A stretch of 64,000 nucleotides of DNA from PALSA-278 sp963760285 (GTDB lineage: Bacteria; Acidobacteriota; Terriglobia; Acidiferrales; UBA7541). The stretch is taken from NCBI GenBank assembly GCA_963760285.1, contig CAVXCI010000001.1:868001-932000 (forward strand), given 5' to 3'. Of this stretch, positions 55,807 through 64,000 are shown in pieces. Both the position numbers and the translations under genes were made by a program. The notes under the pieces were generated by a model. The model made no database searches. It had not been told where the DNA came from and saw nothing but the letters and a program-made list of their open reading frames with translations. Position 1 is the first letter of the stretch, and each line of letters opens with the position of its first letter.

Positions 55807-56100
55807 CTATTGCACGCGGCCGGTTCGCGCGTCGTAGCCGATGAGCGATTCAAAAATGGCCAGAACATGACGCCGGTATTCGACGATTCTTTCGAGCAGA
55901 GGGCGCAGTTCCGGAAGGCGGGCGCTCTCACGGTCCCACTTGGCCAGCACCGCGGGCGGAATCTCAATGTCGCGGCGCAGGGCGTCGGCGGAATGGCCGC
56001 GCAGAAAAAGACCGTAGAAAAATGCGGCTTCACGCTGGGGATAAGCGAAATCCGTCAGCTCTTCGTGATTATAAATCGGTGATGTCGGCGCTGTGCCCAT
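55807..56100 (-). CDS. Small conserved hypothetical protein
   Basis: 97 residues, mostly helical: FAYPQREAAFFYGLFLRGHSADALRRDI, PPAVLAKWDRE and LERIVEYRRHVLAIFESLIGYD. The first part could be a helix-turn-helix, like transposase or homeodomain-like helices, but no named domain is claimed. ATG 56100. Confidence 0.55.
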   Translation of the reverse strand: MGTAPTSPIYNHEELTDFAYPQREAAFFYGLFLRGHSADALRRDIEIPPAVLAKWDRESARLPELRPLLERIVEYRRHVLAIFESLIGYDARTGRVQ

Positions 56101-56320
56101 GGCCAGAAAGGGGCAGTTTACCCATTCCTAAGAAACCGTCAAGAGCTTAAAGATGATTTTTTCACGAACCTGGATTCAGGACGCCATGGGCAGGGATCAG
56201 GAAGGCGGCAGCCAGGTCAACGGCCCGAGGCGATGCAGGCACGCCGATTCGTCACGGAAGCCTTCGATACGAGGGGTAACTTTTTCTTCCCGGGCAGGGA
56301 CCATGGCCGTCTACAAGCAG

Positions 56321-56590
56321 TTACACTCGAGCCCGAGCGGCTCGGACGAATTCGCGCAGCGCCGAGACGTTGGGGATGTACGACCCCACCCGTCCGGCGT
56401 CCACCGGCAGTCCCAGATTCTCGGCCTGTTCAATGCTCAGGCCGGCGTCGTCCAGTTCGGCGAGACTATAGCCATCGGCGGGAACGAGCCGGTTAACACC
56501 CATGCGGTCAACAGGACGCAGCGGGCGCAAGCGGTGCCACCGCCGACCTTCCATCTGATAATATTGGTGCCACTCTTTTCGGGTCCACAT
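56321..56590 (-). CDS. Small protein resembling ribosomal protein eL13 (L13e)
   Basis: 89 residues. The middle, GYSLAELDDAGLSIEQAENLGLPVD, and the tail SALREFVRAARARV follow the pattern of the C-terminal part of archaeal/eukaryal L13e (GFSLEELKxAG...A..LGI.VD...N...LKE). The basic N-terminus (WHQYYQMEGRRWHRLRPLRP) would suit RNA. Similarity is by eye only; the protein may simply be a helical repeat. Alone between two genes. Confidence 0.45.
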   Translation of the reverse strand: MWTRKEWHQYYQMEGRRWHRLRPLRPVDRMGVNRLVPADGYSLAELDDAGLSIEQAENLGLPVDAGRVGSYIPNVSALREFVRAARARV

Positions 56591-56902
56591 GGCATTTAGC
56601 CTTTCTCGCGCTCAAGGGTTGGATGCGCGAGGAATCCGTTCCGTCGCCCGATGCGGTAAGAATTGCACTGACTCCAAATCCTTTTTGCACACAGGCAAAT
56701 GGCGGCCAAATGTATACACGTATGGGACGCCGCCCTCACTCTACACATTGATATACGCAGCAATTGTCTTGCCAGTTGCGCCAAATCAAAGAAAATATTC
56801 TTCAGGGCGAGCCTAAAGCTAACCCTATCCTCACTGCTAACGTTGGACGCAGCATCCTGCCATTCTGTTCCCGCAGTTGGAGGCACGCTGCTATACTTTG
56901 GC
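56591..56902. other. Intergenic region upstream of thiI
   Basis: About 310 bases; a TATACT hexamer ends six bases before ATG 56903, which would give an almost leaderless thiI message. No gene seen. Confidence 0.4.
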
Positions 56903-58183
56903 ATGCCATCGCGGAATGCGCCGGCCTTTTCGTCCATGACCTCATCTGTCATCGTTGTCCACTATCACGAATTGTGGCTGAAAGGCCGCAATCGGCGATT
57001 TTTTCTGGGCCGGCTCTCTTTTGCTCTTCGCAGAGCCATGGAAGGACTGGAACTTGACCGCCTGGAAAGGCCCGGCGATCGCATCCTTCTGCGCTTCCGC
57101 GAAGGCGTACGAATGGACGAGGCCATTGCCCGCGTCGAACGTGTTTTGGGAATCACCGGTTATGCGGTCGCCCTGCAAGCCGAACGGGACATGGAGGCAA
57201 TTTGCCGCGCCGCATGGCAGGAAATGGAGCCGCTCACATTTTCCAATTTCGCCATCCGCGCCAAGCGCAGCGACAAATCCTTCCTTCACCCAACCATGGA
57301 AATTGAAGCGGTTGTGGGACGGTTTATTCTGGAGCGGACGAGAGAGGCGGGGCGGAATGTCCGCGTGCAGCTAACCAATCCCGAGGTTACATGCCGCATT
57401 GAGATCACGCCGGGCCCGGCGCTGGTGTATGCCCGCCGGTTTCATGGAACGGGTGGACTGCCAGCCAACAGCGCCGGCCGCATGACGTGCCTTCTTTCCG
57501 GGGGATTCGATTCGGCCGTGGCGGCTTATCGCATGATGCGGCGCGGCGCGCATGTTTCGTTCGTCCATTTTTATGGCGGCGGCGCGCAGCCGGGCGAATC
57601 CTCGGTTCACGTGGCGCAGGAATTGGTGCGGCGGCTGGTTCCCTATCAACTTTCCGCCAAGCTCTACCTGGTGCCGCTGGAATCCATTCAGCGGGAGATT
57701 GTCCGCGAGGCTCCGGAACGATTCCGAATTCTTCTGTACCGGCGCATGATGTTGCGCATCGCCGAGCGTCTGGCGCGACGGGATCATGCCCTGGCGCTGA
57801 TCACCGGCGACAGCCTGGGCCAGGTGGCTTCACAAACCTTGAACAATATGGTTGCCGTCGGCGCTGCGGTTCGAATGCCGGTTTTCCGGCCGCTGGCCGG
57901 CACAGACAAAATCGAAATTCTGGATGCCGCGCGCAGCATTGGAACGCACGACATTTCCGCGGAACCGTTCCACGATTGTTGTCCGATCTTCATGCCGCGC
58001 AGCCCGGCATTACACGCCGCGCCTCGCGATCTGGAAGCGGCCGAGGCGCAACTCGACGTCCGCGCCCTATTGCGCCGGGGCGCATCCAGCGCGCGGCTGG
58101 TGCGCTACCGCTACTCCGCTGGAAAAGTGGAGGAAGAAGAAGTGAAGCAGCCGCGCGACGTTGGGGAGATGGCAGCCCTCTAG
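56903..58183 (+). CDS. thiI: tRNA 4-thiouridine synthase ThiI (no rhodanese domain)
   Basis: Adenylates tRNA U8 and helps thiazole synthesis. THUMP region (about 60-165, FRAKRSDKSF-like IRAKRSDKSFLHPTMEIE), PP-loop CLLSGGFDSAVAAYRMM, GDSLGQVASQTLNNM and HDCCPIFMP. About 426 residues, which is the short type without a C-terminal rhodanese domain; sulfur then comes from another donor, possibly a sulfurtransferase. Start at 56903 (fits the -10) or ATG 56936, which better matches homologue length. Confidence 0.93.
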   Translation: MPSRNAPAFSSMTSSVIVVHYHELWLKGRNRRFFLGRLSFALRRAMEGLELDRLERPGDRILLRFREGVRMDEAIARVERVLGITGYAVALQAERDMEAICRAAWQEMEPLTFSNFAIRAKRSDKSFLHPTMEIEAVVGRFILERTREAGRNVRVQLTNPEVTCRIEITPGPALVYARRFHGTGGLPANSAGRMTCLLSGGFDSAVAAYRMMRRGAHVSFVHFYGGGAQPGESSVHVAQELVRRLVPYQLSAKLYLVPLESIQREIVREAPERFRILLYRRMMLRIAERLARRDHALALITGDSLGQVASQTLNNMVAVGAAVRMPVFRPLAGTDKIEILDAARSIGTHDISAEPFHDCCPIFMPRSPALHAAPRDLEAAEAQLDVRALLRRGASSARLVRYRYSAGKVEEEEVKQPRDVGEMAAL

Positions 58184-58222
58184 AGAAAATGGCGCCGCCC
58201 CGCTGCAATAGCGCCCGTGGAA

Positions 58223-58513
58223 TCATCCGTCGCCCGCCGCTTTAGCGCGTGACGCGCCGCCCGGCTGCGGCGTGCGCGCCTCACTCACAAGAATCGGCCG
58301 CCCTTGAATCTGACAACCATTCAAAGCGGCAATGGCTTTCTGGGCCTCTTCATCATTCAAGACCTGAACAAATGCAAAGCCGCGCGACTGCCCGGATTCA
58401 CGGTCACGAATGATGGTTACCTCTTCCAACAAGATGTCCGCGCCTGCGAAGGCCTTACGCAACTCGTCTTCATTTGCCTTGAAAGAAAGGTTCCCCACGT
58501 AGAGACGCTTCAT
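58223..58513 (-). CDS. RRM-domain RNA-binding protein
   Basis: 96 residues. RNP2 is LYVGNLSF and RNP1 is RGFAFVQV, with the intervening EDELRKAFAGADILLEEV helix. The C-terminal tail is short and Gly/Ala-rich. This resembles the cyanobacterial Rbp and proteobacterial cold-responsive RRM proteins. AAGGAG lies five bases before ATG 58513. Confidence 0.92.
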   Translation of the reverse strand: MKRLYVGNLSFKANEDELRKAFAGADILLEEVTIIRDRESGQSRGFAFVQVLNDEEAQKAIAALNGCQIQGRPILVSEARTPQPGGASRAKAAGDG

Positions 58514-58984
58514 AAGTCTCCTTCTGCCGTCCCGAGCGGACGGACCAGGTTCTGAGGAAACTACACCAGCTCTCCCGGGGACTGGAAGTGCGGAGGCGGG
58601 AATTACTCCTCAGTTCTGGGCACACTTTAACCGCGCCAGGTTCGCCAGTCAATATCCTGGCATTTCTCTAGTACTATGCGAGACGACCTATTGCTTTTTC
58701 CCTCCCGGCTCGCGCGGTTTCTCCATTCGCCAGGCGTTGTCTAAACGGCCGCGTTTGCCGCTAAACAATGCCGAACGCGCAGTCTGGCTATTTTCCTGAT
58801 TTTCAAAGACACCCGGCAACAGGTTTGATCCTTCGGATCTTGGGAGTCCTGATTTAACATCTTCTGCGAGTTGCTGAAGCCGGCTCAACAAGAGGGAAAG
58901 AAACGATGCAATCCGAACCGATTGGGCAGCCCGGTGGGGACGCTCCATTGAGGTTCGTCCCGGCGCGGACACTAGTGGGCCTCG
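58514..58984. other. Intergenic region RRM gene / hybrid kinase
   Basis: About 470 bases. A 94-codon minus frame (58688-58972) has no homology-like features and is not called. Holds the RRM gene promoter. Confidence 0.4.
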
Positions 58985-61721
58985 TCAAGAGCGCGTCGTT
59001 GAGACAGCGGGGATGGCCTTCTGACTCCCAAATTCGTCCAGCACGGCAAGCAGTTCCTGTGTGCTGATCGGCTTGCTTAGGTATCCGTCCATTCCAGCCG
59101 CCAGGCACCTTTCCTTGTCGCCCTTCATCGCATGGGCGGTCATTGCAACGATTGAGATGTGCCCGCCAGTCGCTTTTTCCATTTCGCGAATGGCTTGCGT
59201 TACCTCCCAACCATTCATCTCGGGCATCTGCACATCCATTAGGATGAGGTCATACGGTTCCTTCGCCAGCGCCTCCAGTGCTTTTCTGCCGTTTGCGGCT
59301 ACTCCAACCGTCTGCCCGTACTTTTCCAGTAATCGGAGCGCGACCATTTGATTTACGGAGTTGTCCTCCACAAGGAGGATGCGCAAACGTTTTCTGGCCT
59401 CCCGCAACATATGACGAGTGACTAGCGCAGGCGACGGTTCGTCTTCAGGGCGTGATCCAAGGGCAATCAAAATGGCGTCCAGGAGTTCCCCCTGACGAAC
59501 AGGTTTTGTCAGATATGCGGCGATGCCCAGCTCGCGGCAGCGCAGAGCGTCTCCCCGCTGTCCCCCGGAACTGAGCATCATCACGGTGGCTGTTCTCCAA
59601 TCCGGGTTTCGCTTGATGACCGCCGCCAGTTCGAAGCCGTCCATTTCGGGCATTTGGGCGTCAATAAGAATAAGGGGGAATCTTCTGCCACGATCTTTCG
59701 CCTCTCTCAAAGCAACGATCGCTCCTGCTCCGCTGTCTACCGACTCGGGGGCCATACGCCAGTTCTCAAGCATCTTTACCAAAATATGCCGGTTGGTCGC
59801 GTTATCGTCCACAATGAGCACTCGCATATCCCGCAAAGTCACTGGATGCCTCGGCACGATGCTCCTCGCAGGCGTCTTCTGCAACCCAAAGCGAATGACG
59901 AAATGGAAGCGACTGCCTTCCCCGCCATCACTTTCAACCCAAATTCGTCCACCCATCAGTTCCAGAAGCCGGGACGAAATGGTCAGGCCCAGCCCTGTGC
60001 CTCCATATTTGCGTGTCATGGAACCATCGGCTTGCCTAAAAGCTTCAAAGATCGAGGCTTGGTTTTTCGGCAGGAATGCCAATGCCCGTGTCCGATACGG
60101 TAAAGTGGAGTTGGACGTCGTCCTGCGTCTTCGACTCCGTCTCGACGTGCAGAACCACTTCACCCCGTTCCGTGAACTTGATGGCATTGCCAACCAGGTT
60201 GACGACGATTTGTCTCAAACGGCCGGGATCTCCCACCAGCGCATCCGGGACATCGGGATCAATTTCAAATGCGAGTTCAAGGCCCTTTTCGTGAGCGCGA
60301 AGGCTCAGGGTTTTCATGGTGTCGCCAAGGCTATCGCCTATGTTGAAATCGATCGTATCAATCTCTAGTCTCCCCGCCTCGATCTTGGAATAATCAAGAA
60401 TGTCGTTAAGCAACGTGAGCAGGGAATCCGCGGATGCCCTCGCTAAATTCAAGTAGTTGCGTTGGTCGCCGTCCAATTGTGTGTCCAGCAGGAGTTCCGT
60501 CATGCCCAGGATTCCATTCATTGGAGTGCGAATCTCATGACTCATGTTCGCCAGAAACTCGCTTTTCGCGCGGTTGGACGTTTCAGCCGCTTCCTTGGCC
60601 GCCAGCATCTCTTGTTCGGCGCGCTTCCGGACGGAAATATCCTGATAGATGCGCAACGAGCCAACGACTGCTCCCTGAACCACCAAGCCCACGGCGTGAA
60701 TCTCAACGTCCACATAACTCAGATCCTTTCGTTGCCGTTGAGTCACCAGATGGACCGGCGCCTGTTCGGAAGTCAGCCCCTGCGCGCGGCGGGCCTCCGT
60801 GATTTCTCCTTCGGCAAACAGCGAACTTACGTCTGTTCCGATTAACTCCTGCCGCGAGTATTGGAATAGCGTCTCAAATGCCGGGTTACACAACTGAACC
60901 TTCCGATGAACGTCCAATACCATAATGGCGAGAGGGCTGTTCTCAATGAGGGCGTTAAGATATGCGGTCCGCTCCGCCACTCTCTTTTCCAGTCCGTCGT
61001 GCGCTTGCTGCAATTCAACATCCCGCTGCTGGATTCGCGCGAGCATTCTGTTGAATTGGTCGAAGAGAAGTCCAATCTCGTCATTTCCCCTTTTAACTGC
61101 GCGGACCGAATAGTTTTCGTGGGCGGAGACCGACGATGCAGTGTCCGCCAGTTCCTGGATCGGGCGTGAGATTACGCGTTGCAAACGGGAAGACAACACG
61201 AAAGCGACTGCCAACGAAGCGAGCGATATAAGAAATGCAATTTCGACGAACCGGGCCGTCCGCTCTCTGAGGTCAGCCAAATCTGCCTCGAGGAAAATTG
61301 TTCCGATGGATTCGCCATTCAGGGTAATGGGCTGGAACAAGAGCATATTTCGCCCGACGATCGCCGTTGGCACGCTCTCCGCCCGAGGAGGAACGAAATC
61401 GCTCCGCCCCGCGTCGCGGCTGTACTTCGCGAAAACTTTGCCGTCCTTATCGTAAATGCAGGCAAGAATTACATTGTGTTCGGCCTGCAGGGCAGAGAGT
61501 ACCTCCCGCGCCGCCTTTGCATCGCCAAAACTCAGCGCCGCCGTGCTGTTTTCTCCCACCATTCGTGCTGCGGCATTAAGGTCCTGTGCCTTGGCGTGCA
61601 GGAACGTAGAGCGGTCATAAAAGGTAAACACAAATGACGCGACGAGGAGCGCCACGCCAGATGTGACCATGACAATACCTTGAAGCTTTTGGCGAATCGA
61701 TGAATTGAGGTGCAAACGCAT
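58985..61721 (-). CDS. Hybrid sensor histidine kinase (TM-HAMP-PAS-HisKA-HATPase-REC-REC), frameshifted
   Basis: Corrected length is about 911 residues. TM1 (IVMVTSGVALLVASFVFTFY), a periplasmic domain, TM2 (VEIAFLISLASLAVAFVLSS), HAMP, PAS, HisKA (FLANMSHEIRTPMNGILGMTELLL), HATPase_c (VGNAIKFTERGEV, DTGIGIP) and two receivers (VLIVDDNATNR with LIDAQMPEMDG; ILLVEDNSVNQ with LMDVQMPEMNG). The frame breaks near 60067: GIPAEK should continue QASIFEAFRQADGS, explained by one surplus C. Starts one base after the YfiR stop, so co-expression is likely. Confidence 0.9.
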
Positions 61722-61722
61722 T

Positions 61723-62328
61723 TTAAGCTCCCTTTGAATGTCCTTCGTCGTGAACGATCCTGGCCAAGGCGAGCAACTTCGCGCTGAATTTCAAGCCCGC
61801 TCGATCCGCAGCGTCAGTATTGATCGCAAATCGGACATGGTTGTCCTCGAGAGTGAACTCGATGGTTCCTCCCGATGCTGCAAAGCCATTTGTATCTCCA
61901 ACGACCAATACATTTGCCCCCCGCAGGCTTACAAGAAGCTCGCCCAGATGCGGGCTTTCCGAGGAACCGACAAAAACCATCTGGCAGCGCCGGGCCTCTG
62001 CTTTGTCCTTCAATTGTTGAACCGCAAGATGGCGGCTTCCGATCATCTTTCCCTGCAGTTCGTCCTCCAGTGCGTGCCCAAACGGATTCTGCCCGAGAAC
62101 ACAGATGGTGAAGGGGGATTGCGGACCGGCAAAACTGCTCGAAGGCCAATCAATGAACTTGGCAAAATTAAATAGGAATGCCGCCTTGACGGTGTACTCG
62201 CTGGCTGCTGTCGCCTGTCCGCAGGATACCGGAACATGCCCGAAGACAATGGCGATGAGCGCGCCAGAGAGGATCCCCACGCAGATTTTGCGGCCACTAA
62301 TCGGTACCGCGCCGGAAATCCGCCGCAT
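61723..62328 (-). CDS. YfiR family (DUF4154) periplasmic protein
   Basis: About 201 residues from ATG 62328, with GGGGGG just upstream. Signal segment (GILSGALIAIVFGHVPVSCG) then YTVKAAFLFNFAKFIDWP, the YfiR hallmark, with VVGDTNGFAASGGTIEFTLEDNHVRFAIN in the C-terminal half. YfiR restrains the YfiN diguanylate cyclase in Pseudomonas; here it is next to a hybrid kinase with a periplasmic sensor, which it may regulate. Confidence 0.88.
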   Translation of the reverse strand: MRRISGAVPISGRKICVGILSGALIAIVFGHVPVSCGQATAASEYTVKAAFLFNFAKFIDWPSSSFAGPQSPFTICVLGQNPFGHALEDELQGKMIGSRHLAVQQLKDKAEARRCQMVFVGSSESPHLGELLVSLRGANVLVVGDTNGFAASGGTIEFTLEDNHVRFAINTDAADRAGLKFSAKLLALARIVHDEGHSKGA

Positions 62329-62369
62329 CCCCCCCTGTCTCTTGCCGAGAACTCTCAAATTAGCGCGCC

Positions 62370-64000
62370 TCAGGGCTGAAAATGCCAGGTGATTTTTGCG
62401 TACGCGCTTCGCTTAATCAGCGAAGGCACCACGAATCCAAATGCACTCCCGAATTCCAGATGATCGTTCCGCAGAAGATTTTGTCCCACCAGGCTGAAAG
62501 AGAGAGCTTTGGTGCACTGCCACGTCACCCCGGTATCGACGCGCGTATAAGATGGAACCCCCTCGCCATCCAGGCGGCCAACGAAGTAGGCCGAAGCATC
62601 CCATGACACTCCGTGCCCCAAATCCAGACGGGAGCGAAGCTGGGCGGAGTTGGCGGGGCTGCTGCCCTGCGCGACCGCGACAGACGTTGCGTCATGGCTG
62701 CCAGACCTCAAATGCGCGTGGATCTGCTCCAAGGCATATCCCGCGTTGAGCGTCCAGCGATTCGTAACCCTGAAATTAGCCGAGACCTCGCCTCCGTGGG
62801 TTTCCGCATAAAGAAGGTTTTGAAACGTTTCGGGCACCACAAGGTGAGGGGGCGGCGGCAAAGTCTCAAAGAGGGGCGGCCCGGTTGGCTCTACTGTTTG
62901 CAGGTTCGTATAGTCATTGTAATAGGCGGCCATCTCGACCGAGAGGCGGCTTCCCACGGCGGCTCGGTAGCCCATTTCATAAGCCGTGAGTGTTTCGTTC
63001 TGGAAATTCGGATTGCCCACGACGTGTACGAGAATGGGTATTCCACCCGGGCCCAGGCCGCCGCCAACGTTCCCGACGGTTGCCGTTTCATCGCTGTTTG
63101 GGGTTACTACTGCCCGGGAAAAGGCGGCCCAGAGCATGTTATAGGGATTTACCGTCCATGCCACGCGAACGGTTGGCAACAGCGAAAATCCAGTGTAATA
63201 GTTGTGTTCGAGCTTCGTCCCTACGGTCAGGAAGAGCTTGTCAGGAACCAGGGCAATTTCGTCCTGGATGAACGAGTTGAACAGCTGGGTATTTAGATTC
63301 GCGGGGTCCAGGGTGAGCGCGAAACTTCCAATTGATGCCTCCGAGGAAAAGCGATACCCAAGTCCCCAGATGATATTGTGGCGGTCTTTCCATGCGAAGT
63401 GATGCTGGAAATCAATGTTCAGCGTACTTCGCACATCGGTGATGACGTCGTCGTGGTGATAGTGATCGAATGAAATCTGCAGAGCCGTGTCCGATCGTGC
63501 GGAATCAGTGTGCTTCCAGTCCGCCTGAAAGAAACCACCGGATACATCGGCTTGCGCGTTGCTTATTTCGGCGGCTGAATACGAAGCGCTGGGAAGATTC
63601 ACCCGGCTTCCCTCCAGCCCGGAATACAGGTCGCCCGTGAATGCCAACGTGTCTTTCGATGAGGGCGCGGCATCCAGCCGAAAACCGCTTCGAAGCACAT
63701 GCCAGCTATCCGCGCCGTATTGTCCATCGGACGCTGGCAGGGCGGCTTGGTTGAAATACTTGCCATAAACGCGGTAGTCGGCGTGTTCGCCCAAATGACC
63801 GCCGTATTCAGCAGTCCCAAAACCCTGATCAAGATTTCCTCCTCCCGCGACGGCCATGCCGCCTTGAGTATCCGCGGAGTTTTTGGTAATGACATTAATC
63901 ACGCCGTTGACGGCGTTGGCACCCCATATGGAACCACCAGGGCCGCGGACCACTTCAATTCTTTCGATATCCTCCAGTGGAAGATCCAATACGTCCCAGT
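62370..64000 (-). CDS. TonB-dependent receptor, N-terminus beyond the right edge
   Basis: Outer-membrane active transporter or sensor. The visible frame covers the end of the plug (EDIERIEVVRGPGGSIWGANAVNGVINVITK, here split by the plug motif) and the whole barrel, ending in a typical aromatic tail ...AKITWHFQP. The N-terminal signal and TonB box lie outside. Followed by YfiR (about 41 bases) and the hybrid kinase, a set that likely forms one sensory unit. Confidence 0.92.
   Translation of the reverse strand, partial: WDVLDLPLEDIERIEVVRGPGGSIWGANAVNGVINVITKNSADTQGGMAVAGGGNLDQGFGTAEYGGHLGEHADYRVYGKYFNQAALPASDGQYGADSWHVLRSGFRLDAAPSSKDTLAFTGDLYSGLEGSRVNLPSASYSAAEISNAQADVSGGFFQADWKHTDSARSDTALQISFDHYHHDDVITDVRSTLNIDFQHHFAWKDRHNIIWGLGYRFSSEASIGSFALTLDPANLNTQLFNSFIQDEIALVPDKLFLTVGTKLEHNYYTGFSLLPTVRVAWTVNPYNMLWAAFSRAVVTPNSDETATVGNVGGGLGPGGIPILVHVVGNPNFQNETLTAYEMGYRAAVGSRLSVEMAAYYNDYTNLQTVEPTGPPLFETLPPPPHLVVPETFQNLLYAETHGGEVSANFRVTNRWTLNAGYALEQIHAHLRSGSHDATSVAVAQGSSPANSAQLRSRLDLGHGVSWDASAYFVGRLDGEGVPSYTRVDTGVTWQCTKALSFSLVGQNLLRNDHLEFGSAFGFVVPSLIKRSAYAKITWHFQP

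Noticed and set aside
58688..58972. 94-codon minus frame
   Set aside because: Low-complexity basic product without features; region treated as intergenic.

Overview
The window is a 64 kb chromosomal segment that looks like an Acidobacteriota (Terriglobia-type) genome. The clues are moderately high GC, secreted proteins typical of that phylum (an S53 pro-kumamolisin with Ig-like tail, Kelch and beta-propeller proteins, a carboxypeptidase-regulatory/TPR protein), short operons and degenerate intergenic repeats. This placement is inferred from gene content; no rRNA is present.

Layout. 1-5.7 kb: dnaG (cut by the left edge), mutS2, a LOG-family protein and a PBP4-type carboxypeptidase, all minus. 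5.8-13.2 kb: SYLF lipid-binding protein, then a TetR-tolC-hlyD-emrB efflux operon with two tandem palindromes before the regulator, a cytidylate-kinase-like protein and a zinc-ribbon protein. 13.2-22.6 kb: a radical SAM protein behind a LexA-box-like promoter, a membrane-bound pseudo-receiver/trypsin-like protease, folK, ruvB-ruvA, a class II aldolase and gdhA. 23-33 kb: Kelch protein, YvcK/CofD, TPR protein, diguanylate cyclase, hybrid kinase, citrate synthase, an 800-bp repeat-rich spacer and a propeller protein.

33.5-38.3 kb is the most novel region, a lasso-peptide locus on the minus strand. It runs GT2 glycosyltransferase, PqqD-like RRE protein (B1), transglutaminase-like leader peptidase (B2), asparagine-synthetase-like cyclase (C), a 48-aa precursor (A), and an HPr-kinase-like protein (K). 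The precursor starts inside the cyclase stop codon, has a canonical YxxPxLxxxG...T leader and predicts a basic 19-residue core with Asp at ring position 9.

38.3-46.9 kb: DegT aminotransferase, TPR protein, a queuosine operon (dinG-queD-small membrane protein-queE-queC), der and a MerR regulator. 46.9-52 kb: tRNA-Pro, surE and a sulfane-sulfur operon (persulfide dioxygenase-rhodanese, sulfurtransferase, small protein, FAD/NAD(P) protein). 52-64 kb: S53 protease, ogt, tRNA-Asn, two small conserved proteins, thiI, an RRM protein, and a TonB receptor-YfiR-hybrid kinase signalling set cut by the right edge.

A recurring problem is single-base frameshifts: dnaG (several), the mutS2 tail, der, the lasso cyclase and the hybrid kinase. 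Because dnaG and der are essential and both halves of each remain conserved, sequencing or assembly indels are the likeliest cause, and the lasso cyclase is probably intact in the organism.
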